Assembly: GCA_964502735.1 (NCBI GenBank)
Contig: CAZCYD010000014.1
Location: forward strand, 1 to 56,735
Direction: 5' to 3'
From: JACKAN01 sp964502735
GTDB lineage: Bacteria > Bdellovibrionota > Bdellovibrionia > Bdellovibrionales > UBA1609
DNA length: 56,735 nucleotides
Shown: positions 42,367 through 50,125 of the stretch, piece after piece
Position numbering within the stretch: position 1 is the first letter of the stretch
Layout of the letters: the number at the start of each line of letters is the position of its first letter
The notes under the pieces: model-generated
What the model was told of the DNA's origin: nothing
Database searches by the model: none
What the model saw: only the letters and a program-made list of their open reading frames with translations
Made by a program: the position numbers and the translations under genes

Positions 42367-42942
42367 CTAAATCAGCTGAGTTAGAGCCGTTAAGCCTTTT
42401 TTTACGCCTTCTTGCAAATCTGTCGAAGAATCCATCTGCCCTACAACCTCTTCAACATCTCCAAGCTTAAACCCAAGGTTAACAAGAGCTGAAACAATGT
42501 CATTTCTAGCTACAAATCTTTTAGCCGCCTCACTATCCTCATCCATTACAAGCTTTCCTTTCAAAGACAAAATGATCTGCTCTGCAGTTTTTTTACCCAC
42601 TTTTGGCAACTGAGTTAAAGCCTTAACATTTCCATCATCAATCATCCGAAGCGTATCTTCAGTTCGACCTGCAGACAGAATTTTTATAGCGAGTTTAGGA
42701 CCTATCCCATTCACTTTTAACAAAGAAAGAAATAAGTTCTTTTCAAGCTTCGAGGAAAAGCCAAAAAGCACAATCTGATCTTCTCTGACATGAGTGTGTA
42801 TAAAGAGCTGAGCTATATTGCGATCCTGCACAGCTTCGATAGTATTAACTGAGCAATTCACCTCGTAACCCACACCTCGAACATTCATTATCAATGTTTC
42901 CTCACCAACCTCGATAGGAGTTCCCTGAAGAAAACCAATCAT
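42367..42942 (-). CDS. ruvA: Holliday junction DNA-binding protein RuvA
   Basis: 191 aa. OB-fold N-terminus (MIGFLQGTPIEVGEETLIMNVRG, trimmed here), two helix-hairpin-helix motifs with VNGIGPKLAIKIL and LPKVGKKTAEQIILSLKGKL, and a C-terminal domain (about 145-191) that contacts RuvB (ALVNLGFKLGDVEEVV). It binds four-way junctions as a tetramer and loads RuvB. Starts 3 bases after the ruvC stop. Confidence 0.97.
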   Translation of the reverse strand: MIGFLQGTPIEVGEETLIMNVRGVGYEVNCSVNTIEAVQDRNIAQLFIHTHVREDQIVLFGFSSKLEKNLFLSLLKVNGIGPKLAIKILSAGRTEDTLRMIDDGNVKALTQLPKVGKKTAEQIILSLKGKLVMDEDSEAAKRFVARNDIVSALVNLGFKLGDVEEVVGQMDSSTDLQEGVKKGLTALTQLI

Positions 42943-42945
42943 AAC

Positions 42946-43449
42946 TTATAACTCCTTATGCAATCTTTGCATTTTTATTAAACTGTTTAGTTCCAAAGCA
43001 TGGCACATAGCCAAGGCCAAGGCATCGCTGGCGTCGTGTTTGATATTTTGGGCTATTTTCAATTCACGCCGAATCATTTCCTGCACATAATCTTTCGAGG
43101 CAGATCCCATACCCGTCACGGCTTGCTTTACTCGGCGAGGAGCATATTCATAAAGCGTGGCTCCGCTTTGAGCTGCCACCATAAGACAAACTCCCCTGGC
43201 ATGACCCAATTTAAAAGCGCTGTCGATATTTTTACCCAAAAATATTCTTTCCACAACAACATCATCAGGTTGATACTTTTTTACTAAGCCTTGCAACTCT
43301 TGATGGAGTTGTACTAGCCGATGACTTAAATTAGGGGAGGTCAATAAAACAGTTCCGCAATCCACAAATTCCCTGTGAACATCCTCACATTTTATAATTC
43401 CCCAACCTGTCGCCCTTGAGCCAGGATCAATACCCATTGTTAGACGCAT
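42946..43449 (-). CDS. ruvC: Holliday junction resolvase RuvC
   Basis: 167 aa. RNase-H-like fold with the four acidic catalytic positions visible in GIDPGSRATGWG (Asp7), VVERIFLGKN (Glu near 67) and KHDASDALALAMCHA (two Asp near 140). It resolves junctions moved by RuvAB. Family start MRLTMGIDPGS agrees with the ATG at 43449. It heads the operon and is divergent from the TPR gene at 43532. Confidence 0.97.
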   Translation of the reverse strand: MRLTMGIDPGSRATGWGIIKCEDVHREFVDCGTVLLTSPNLSHRLVQLHQELQGLVKKYQPDDVVVERIFLGKNIDSAFKLGHARGVCLMVAAQSGATLYEYAPRRVKQAVTGMGSASKDYVQEMIRRELKIAQNIKHDASDALALAMCHALELNSLIKMQRLHKEL

Positions 43450-43531
43450 AAGCTAACTTAACACCACAAATATTGTCACAGCAACAGATGCGAGCAGTTG
43501 AATTCAAATGGAAGCAGTGCGAAGATAAAGC

Positions 43532-44335
43532 ATGGATGATATAAGCCCAGAATTTATAGAGCGGTACCAACTGCTTCTAGAAAGAGACCCAAAATCAAAA
43601 GTCTTTGCTCCCCTCGCTGAGGCTTACAGAAAAATTGGTTTGCAAACGCGAGCTTATGCTATTTGCAAATCGGGATTACAGTATCATCCTGATTTTGCAG
43701 GCGGTCACATTGCTATAGCTAAAGTCCTCATAGATCTGGATGAAACCTCAAAAGCACTTGAACACTTAGAGCGAGCCACAGAATTGGCTCCTGAGAATAT
43801 TATGGCTCACCAAGTGCACGCCGAACTGCGACTTAAGCTTAAAAACTATAAAGATGCCCTAAGGGCCTATAAGATGGTGCTTTTTCTATCTCCAGATAAC
43901 AAAAAAGCACAAAATGCGGTCAAAAAACTCGAAAGCCTGTCAGCCGAAGACTTCTCTGCCGACATTTTTGCTGATAACTTCAATAACGTCGAAAGCCATT
44001 CAAACTTGACGACAGAGCCTGTACAAACTTCAAACTTTGCGTCCCTAGAACAAAAAAAACGACTTGAAAGATTCTTATCCTTAATTGATGTCTTTATAGT
44101 TCGCAATGACAGCGAGAAAGCCTTTGAAGTTTACGAGGAAGCCCGCCAGGAATTTGCCAATCATCCTGAGCTTAAAAAACGTCTGAAAATTATTCGTCCT
44201 CAAAGCCAATCAGAGCTTGAAACCCTTCCGCCCACTCCTCAACGACACCAGGAAGCGACTTTGACACGCGAGAAGCTACTTAATGAGTTCTTACTTCGCA
44301 TCAACAAACATCGGAAAGATAAAAATCGATATTGA
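43532..44335 (+). CDS. cytoplasmic TPR protein, 267 aa
   Basis: No signal peptide. Three to four TPR units between about 8 and 130 (FAPLAEAYRKIGLQTRAYAI, GGHIAIAKVLIDLDETSKAL, AHQVHAELRLKLKNYKDALR), then a Ser/Asn-rich linker (about 145-175) and a charged helical end. TPR proteins mediate protein contacts; the partner is unknown. It lies 33 bases upstream of efp, so the two are probably one transcript. Confidence 0.85.
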   Translation: MDDISPEFIERYQLLLERDPKSKVFAPLAEAYRKIGLQTRAYAICKSGLQYHPDFAGGHIAIAKVLIDLDETSKALEHLERATELAPENIMAHQVHAELRLKLKNYKDALRAYKMVLFLSPDNKKAQNAVKKLESLSAEDFSADIFADNFNNVESHSNLTTEPVQTSNFASLEQKKRLERFLSLIDVFIVRNDSEKAFEVYEEARQEFANHPELKKRLKIIRPQSQSELETLPPTPQRHQEATLTREKLLNEFLLRINKHRKDKNRY

Positions 44336-44368
44336 CCCTATACCAGAGTTTGGTAACTTGCTCTTACT

Positions 44369-44932
44369 ATGTATTCAACAAACGATTTTAAAAAAGGTCT
44401 AAAGATATTACTTGATAATGAACCCTATTCAATTACTGACTTCCAACACGTAAAGCCAGGAAAGGGCAATCAGTTTTCAAGAACTAAGCTAAAACACCTA
44501 TTGACTGGGCAAAACCTTGAAAAAACTTTTAAATCTGGAGAAAAGTTTGGGGTTCCAGATGTAGAGTATAAGGATATGTCATTTTTGTATGTAGACGATA
44601 ATGGCTTTAACTTCATGGATCAGACCAGCTTTGAGCAGCTTTGCCTAAGCCACGAACTTATTGGAGAGACTAAAAATTACCTTATCGAAAACATGGAAGT
44701 TAAAATATGCCTATTTAATGGTCGCGCCGTCGGAGTCGAGCTGCCGAGTTCTGTCGTCCTAAAAGTTGCACAAACAGACCCTGGATTTAAGGGCAATACT
44801 GTATCTAATACATTTAAACCAGCCACTATGGAAACGGGCCTGGTTGTTCAAGTTCCCTTGCATATAAACGAGGGTGACCGGCTTAAAATTAGCACGGCTA
44901 CAGGAGAGTACTCTGAGAGAGTGAACTCCTAA
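44369..44932 (+). CDS. efp: translation elongation factor P
   Basis: 187 aa, three-domain tRNA-shaped factor that rescues ribosomes stalled at polyproline. KPGKGNQFSRTKLKHLL carries Lys32 at the tip that, in E. coli (Lys34), receives beta-lysine; the sequence here has the Lys type, not the Arg type. VPLHINEGDRLKISTATGEYSER is the conserved domain III end. No modifying enzymes (epmA/epmB) are in this window. A stem-loop terminator candidate follows at 44941. Confidence 0.96.
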   Translation: MYSTNDFKKGLKILLDNEPYSITDFQHVKPGKGNQFSRTKLKHLLTGQNLEKTFKSGEKFGVPDVEYKDMSFLYVDDNGFNFMDQTSFEQLCLSHELIGETKNYLIENMEVKICLFNGRAVGVELPSSVVLKVAQTDPGFKGNTVSNTFKPATMETGLVVQVPLHINEGDRLKISTATGEYSERVNS

Positions 44933-44940
44933 TTACCACT

Positions 44941-44969
44941 AATATCTGGGAAAAAATTTCCCGGATATT
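44941..44969 (+). terminator. stem-loop after efp
   Basis: A 13-bp stem (44941-44953 with 44957-44969, one T-G pair; AATATCTGGGAAA and TTTCCCGGATATT) with a three-base A loop sits 8 bases after the efp stop. The T-run is short, so it could be a weak terminator or a processing end. Confidence 0.6.
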
Positions 44970-45045
44970 TAGCTACAAGACCTATTAATTGTTTTGTTTG
45001 ATGCGATGTTTATATATGAGCACGTACAGAGATGTCTTGTTAATA

Positions 45046-45051
45046 TATAAT
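45046..45051 (+). promoter_or_regulatory. -10 box right upstream of a start codon
   Basis: A perfect TATAAT ends only 4 bases before the ATG at 45056. There is no Shine-Dalgarno sequence in front of this ATG. If the box is used, the mRNA would start at or next to the ATG and be leaderless. A -35 of reasonable quality is not visible (CGTACA at 17 bp). Confidence 0.4.
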
Positions 45052-45055
45052 ATAG

Positions 45056-46105
45056 ATGAGCATTGAACTTAGAATACGCAACATGATGAACGAACACCGC
45101 CATATGGATGAAATTGTGGAAATGTTGCTCAATACTTCAGCCAGCTCAAAAGTGCAAAAGTCTGATTTATCGACGATTGCTCAATTTTTTGTTAATTCTG
45201 GATACCACAAAGAGTATTTTCGACAATTTCCACGAAGATTTTATGAGCAGTCAGGCATTACGTGGACACACTTTGTGGAGATCCTACTTCGTCAAAACAT
45301 TGATATTCCCAATAAGGTAATAGAGGCCATTCGAGAAGGTTGTGAAAAAACAAAGTCTCAAGAAAATTTATGCTTAAATAAAAAATGGTTAAGTGTGGAT
45401 GACTCCCTAGAGCCGACAAGACAAAAATTATGGGAGTCTAAAAAAAACAATCAAGAAAAAACTCGACAAATTATGATTCAAAAAATTCATTTTTTCAGAA
45501 CTCAAAGGCTACTTAGTGATGAGAAAAAGGCCTTTGCAAAATTTAAAGAGATGTTCCCAAATGACGACACCTTAAACTCGTTGTATGAGGAATTTAAAGA
45601 AAGACAAGCCAGATCTGTTGTCAACAGACGAAATGAAGAAAATAAATTTAGAAAGCTGAAAGAAACAGATTCTCAACCTATTTCCCTAGAAGAAAAGAAG
45701 ATTGTTGATGTTGTGTACAATTACTGCGAAGTGCTTACAGATTTATCTTCCAGCGATCTTCATAATTTGAGCATTATGTTTACAAACTTTGAACAGTACT
45801 CTTACGCCCTCAATATTCTCAACAGAATAAATAGACCCCAAATCGAAGATTTACTATTAAAGCTCGAACTGCTCATGCTGTCAGAAAACTATTTTGAGGT
45901 TCTAACTCATATTGAAGAAATTGAAAAAGATTATTATGAAAATGTCGAAATCAACTTTGGTTTGGTATACTCTAAAGCTCAAGCTTATAATTTTTTAAAT
46001 CAGAAGGCAAAAGCTGCAAACTTACTTAGAAGCATAGTCAAATTGCGTCCCAACTACCGCTCAGCCCAATCTCTACTCAATAGTATTGTCGAGGAAAGCG
46101 AATGA
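45056..46105 (+). CDS. uncharacterised helical/TPR-like protein, 349 aa
   Basis: No recognised family and no signal peptide. The N-terminus (about 1-100) is helical and rich in Arg, His and Met (MNEHRHMDEIVEMLL). The middle part (about 120-215) is strongly charged and Lys/Glu-rich, probably coiled coil. The C-terminus (about 225-345) has TPR-like pairs ending with LVYSKAQAYNFLNQKAKAANLL. Its stop overlaps the TamB start (ATGA), so it is translated with the TamB/Omp85 pair. It may be a cytoplasmic helper of the system. Confidence 0.75.
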   Translation: MSIELRIRNMMNEHRHMDEIVEMLLNTSASSKVQKSDLSTIAQFFVNSGYHKEYFRQFPRRFYEQSGITWTHFVEILLRQNIDIPNKVIEAIREGCEKTKSQENLCLNKKWLSVDDSLEPTRQKLWESKKNNQEKTRQIMIQKIHFFRTQRLLSDEKKAFAKFKEMFPNDDTLNSLYEEFKERQARSVVNRRNEENKFRKLKETDSQPISLEEKKIVDVVYNYCEVLTDLSSSDLHNLSIMFTNFEQYSYALNILNRINRPQIEDLLLKLELLMLSENYFEVLTHIEEIEKDYYENVEINFGLVYSKAQAYNFLNQKAKAANLLRSIVKLRPNYRSAQSLLNSIVEESE

Positions 46106-49100
46106 AAAAGTGGTTTCGCTTTGTACTTCCAATAATACTAATAGCAGCTCTCTTTTTTTTGGTTGGTTATTTTAAAAGTTATCACTTACCAAAAATAAAA
46201 AAGTGGGCACTGATTGAAATCGAAGAATACTCTAATCAACACCTGCCTGTTCGCATATGGCCACAAAATATTGAAGTTAGCCTCTTTCCATTTAAAGTTC
46301 AGTTCGAAGAAATTAAAATTTTTCCAAAGTCAGAACTCGCTTCAACCTTTACTGCCTTCACCATTGATAAAATACAGATGAATTTTAGTCCATGGTCGCT
46401 CTTCACTGGGAACTTTCGCTTTGGGGACCTCATTGTGGATGGGGCCACCCTGCAAGGGCAAATTGACGAAAAATTATGGAATCAGTTCACTTCCAAAGAT
46501 CAGAGTACACCCTCCGCTCCTATTGATATGAGTTTTCTAGAAGATCTCCCCATTGACAATATATTTATAACGCGATTTGACCTACTATTCAGAATCAAAC
46601 CACTGAGTACATCCTACCGCATAGATAACTTAAATTTGGAGCTTAATAATCTCGGGGACAGATTTCGCATTCATTTTTCAACGGATGGAATCCATGTCAA
46701 GAAAAGTTCAGAAGATCCAATTTTATCACTGCTCTTAAGTACCAACTTTGTAGTTGATTCTGAAAAGGTTATTGTTACAGCATTAAAAGTAAAAAAACAA
46801 AACTCTTTTATTGTTGGTACAGCTCAAGTTAATGGTGACATTCTAAATGGAGATCTAAAAAATCTTGAGGCAAAAATAAGAACTGATCTTTCATTAGATG
46901 AAATAGAAAATATTAGCTCTGAGATTTTTCCCGACTATATCTTACCAAGATTGTCAGGAAACCTTCAGGGTGACTTCGATATTCTCTACGACTTTAAAGA
47001 TAATTTAAATATTGAATTTCAAATAAAAAATGAAGGGCTGGTTTATGAAAACTATCATCTCGGAAAATCGGAACTTCAAGGAAAAATAACTCGCGACAAT
47101 ATAAATATTACCTCAGCTAATATAAAACACTCTTCAGGTCAAATTGATATAGAAGACCTTAATTTATCGATAAATAAAAAAATGACTCTCTCTACAAATT
47201 TGAATTTAAAAAAAATAAATATTAATAAAATGCTACGCTCCCTACATATTGACGAGGCCGCTATAGACTCTACTGTAGATGCGGACATCCCTTGTTATGG
47301 AGAAATCTCTCCTCATCTGCTAATCACTTGCAAAGGTTGGACAAAAATCCACAATCTTACTATTTGGGACGACAACTTAAAAAAAGAAAAAATGATTGAG
47401 GTGAGTCCAACCCAGCTGATAGGAAAATTTATAATCGACTCAAAAAAAATCTCCTATGAAAGTGATATAAAAATTAATGAGTCTACAGGGCACTCAAAAG
47501 GAACTATAGACTTTGAAAAAGGTTTTGACATTTTTTATAAAGGTAAAATCCATAACATACGAAATGATATTAAAGCCTTAGTTGGATTAAATATCGAAGG
47601 TCAAGCTCAAGTCGAAGGAAGGACATGGGGTAACGCCAGCCGAGGAAGAATTTCCCTTAATTTTAATGGTAAAAATCTATGGTTAGACAACTTTGGCCTG
47701 GGGAATCCAAAGTTTAAATTAAATTATAAAGATGGAAACCTAAGCTTTTTAGATATATCCAGTCAGCATCAATCTACAAGGTTTAAGGGAAAAGTTCAAT
47801 TAAACCTGAAGAATAACTTAATTAATATCGATATGTTAGCCCCCTTTATCGATGCTCCCGATATCATGCACTTATTATCAAGAGTTGCCCCTCTGCCAAT
47901 CCCTATTAAGGGCACTGGCTCTGCTGTCATAAAAGCCAAAGGGCCTCTTCGACTCAATCACTTGAGTTACGATCTTCAAGCTTCTCTATTTAGAGGATCT
48001 ATCTCTAAAGAGAACTTTGATCAATTCAATTTTGATATTGTTAGTAAAAACGGTTTTGTTGAATCTAGAAACGTTGTATTAACGAAGGCTGATGGCAGTA
48101 TAGAACTTAAGGGAAAGGTTAATCAAGAGGGCACACTCGATGCTGTAATTTTGGGTGAAAAACTGAGGCTTGAACAATCTGAGTACTTAAAATCAGTGGG
48201 ATTAAATTTAGGGGGACAATTTGATTTTACTATGGCAATGCGCGGTCCAATTCTAAGCCCAAACACTGAGCTTCATGGACGGCTCAGTCGAACTATGATT
48301 GCAGATATTCCAGAAAATGACTCAACATTTTGGTTAAGACTCAACAACAACAGTTTAGAAGGAAAAGGGAAATTTTTAGGGCAAGTTGTTCAAACTGAAT
48401 TCAAAATTCCCTATACAGAAAATGAGGCATTAAAAATTCATATAAATACTCAGGAGTGGAACTTTGCCCACCTGTTTAGCATGTTATCAGGATCGGACAT
48501 ACAAAGAGACTATATAACAACCCTAACCTCCCAAGTTAAGATCGATTCCCCCAATAATTGGATATGGAATTCATCGGGTGGTATTAATATTCAAAAAATA
48601 AAATTGGCAAAGGGAGCACATTCACTCGAAAATTCTGATCCTATAGAGATTGATATCAACAATGGCGTTGTGAACTCAAAAAAGCTAAGACTAGATGGTC
48701 CCAATAGTTTTTTCGAAGCTCAAATAAAAGACTCACATCGTCAGAATATAAACTTGGTCATTAATGGAAAGTTTAACCTTAGCCTTTTAACCCTATTTAC
48801 TCCATTTTTGGATGACCTTCAAGGGACTGGGTCTCTAGCCCTTAAGCTCAGCGGCCCAGCTGAAAAACCTGACCTACTGGGTTCTTCCTACATTCAAGAC
48901 GGTGGATTAAGACTTAAAGGACTAAAACATGCTTTTGAGAACTTTACCACTGATCTTTTGTTTAACCCTAGTACCATTATGATTAATGCCTTCAAAAGTG
49001 ATTTTGCCAGAGGCCGTCTGACCGGAAGTGGACAAGTTAAATTTAACAGTTTAAAAGATATTCCCATTGATATACGTGGACAATTTAAAGGAGTAGAGCT

Positions 49101-50124
49101 CGATATACCTGACGGATTTAAAACGCGTGGAGATGGAAATATACAAATTAAAGGTTCACGCTCTCCCTACATCCTCAAGGTTGATTACAATATTAACGGA
49201 GGAAATATCCGTGCAAATCTCACCGATGGAGCTAGCGAAACTCACCGCATTCAACCTAGTGATTTTTTACCAAAATTTATTTCTGAGGAAAACCTAGACC
49301 CTATACATCTAGATATACAACTTAATCTTCCAAAGAGTCTACCCGTCGACCTCTTCGTTCCTGAGGCTCAGGTCAAAGCTAATATCTCTGGCGGATTAAG
49401 AGTTACTCAATCACCAAATAAACCCTTATTAAAAGGAAATATAAAAACACTTCCTGGAGGGACTTTCCTTTTCAGAAATAACATATTTGACCTTGCAAAT
49501 GCCATTGTGGATTACGACCACTCTCCTCCTGAAAATCCTCAATTACTCATAACAGCCACCTCAAACATAAGATCTAAGCTACAAGCCAGCGACATTGAAA
49601 GCACAGGTGAAGAGTATCAGGTAACACTAGATATTCAGGGGACTCCCAAAAATTTAATCATCAACATGAGTAGTCAGCCGATCCTATCGGAGCCTGACAT
49701 TATATCCCTCCTCGCTTTTGGTATTACATCAACACGCTACCAACAACTTGACTCGAGTCAACAAGCCATCCAGTCAGGCGTTGAAGTTGGGGCCCAATTC
49801 GTTAAACAAAAATTAGGACTAACCAAAGCACTTGAAAGCACTACGGGATTTAATTTCAACATATCATCTGTTATGGATGATGAAAGTGCGGCTCCTAGGT
49901 TTTCAGCTAATCGCCAATTCACCCCCAAATTTGGAATGTCTATAAGTCGTACTGAAGGAAAACTCCCTCGCAGTGAAATGAGATTTGAATATCGATTTAA
50001 TCAAAAATTTTCAGTAGTCGGAGAACTCGAACGTCAAGAGGCTGGCAATACGAATACAGATAGCACAGCAAGAAGCCAAGAAAAAGTGGGGTTAGACTTG
50101 GAATACAAGTTCCAATTCAAATAA
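46102..50124 (+). CDS. tamB: TamB-family translocation and assembly module protein, 1340 aa
   Basis: An inner-membrane helix (about 8-24) and a very long periplasmic beta-rich body of repeated amphipathic strands, ending in a DUF490 (TamB C-terminal) domain (about 1020-1340) with GNIKTLPGGTFLFRNNIFDLANA and ITATSNIRSK, and EYRFNQKFSVVGELE at the end. TamB-like proteins bridge the two membranes as lipid-transfer ducts and work with an Omp85 partner, encoded next. The start has no ribosome binding site of its own, in line with coupling to the gene before it. Confidence 0.92.
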   Translation: MKKWFRFVLPIILIAALFFLVGYFKSYHLPKIKKWALIEIEEYSNQHLPVRIWPQNIEVSLFPFKVQFEEIKIFPKSELASTFTAFTIDKIQMNFSPWSLFTGNFRFGDLIVDGATLQGQIDEKLWNQFTSKDQSTPSAPIDMSFLEDLPIDNIFITRFDLLFRIKPLSTSYRIDNLNLELNNLGDRFRIHFSTDGIHVKKSSEDPILSLLLSTNFVVDSEKVIVTALKVKKQNSFIVGTAQVNGDILNGDLKNLEAKIRTDLSLDEIENISSEIFPDYILPRLSGNLQGDFDILYDFKDNLNIEFQIKNEGLVYENYHLGKSELQGKITRDNINITSANIKHSSGQIDIEDLNLSINKKMTLSTNLNLKKININKMLRSLHIDEAAIDSTVDADIPCYGEISPHLLITCKGWTKIHNLTIWDDNLKKEKMIEVSPTQLIGKFIIDSKKISYESDIKINESTGHSKGTIDFEKGFDIFYKGKIHNIRNDIKALVGLNIEGQAQVEGRTWGNASRGRISLNFNGKNLWLDNFGLGNPKFKLNYKDGNLSFLDISSQHQSTRFKGKVQLNLKNNLINIDMLAPFIDAPDIMHLLSRVAPLPIPIKGTGSAVIKAKGPLRLNHLSYDLQASLFRGSISKENFDQFNFDIVSKNGFVESRNVVLTKADGSIELKGKVNQEGTLDAVILGEKLRLEQSEYLKSVGLNLGGQFDFTMAMRGPILSPNTELHGRLSRTMIADIPENDSTFWLRLNNNSLEGKGKFLGQVVQTEFKIPYTENEALKIHINTQEWNFAHLFSMLSGSDIQRDYITTLTSQVKIDSPNNWIWNSSGGINIQKIKLAKGAHSLENSDPIEIDINNGVVNSKKLRLDGPNSFFEAQIKDSHRQNINLVINGKFNLSLLTLFTPFLDDLQGTGSLALKLSGPAEKPDLLGSSYIQDGGLRLKGLKHAFENFTTDLLFNPSTIMINAFKSDFARGRLTGSGQVKFNSLKDIPIDIRGQFKGVELDIPDGFKTRGDGNIQIKGSRSPYILKVDYNINGGNIRANLTDGASETHRIQPSDFLPKFISEENLDPIHLDIQLNLPKSLPVDLFVPEAQVKANISGGLRVTQSPNKPLLKGNIKTLPGGTFLFRNNIFDLANAIVDYDHSPPENPQLLITATSNIRSKLQASDIESTGEEYQVTLDIQGTPKNLIINMSSQPILSEPDIISLLAFGITSTRYQQLDSSQQAIQSGVEVGAQFVKQKLGLTKALESTTGFNFNISSVMDDESAAPRFSANRQFTPKFGMSISRTEGKLPRSEMRFEYRFNQKFSVVGELERQEAGNTNTDSTARSQEKVGLDLEYKFQFK

Positions 50125-50125
50125 T

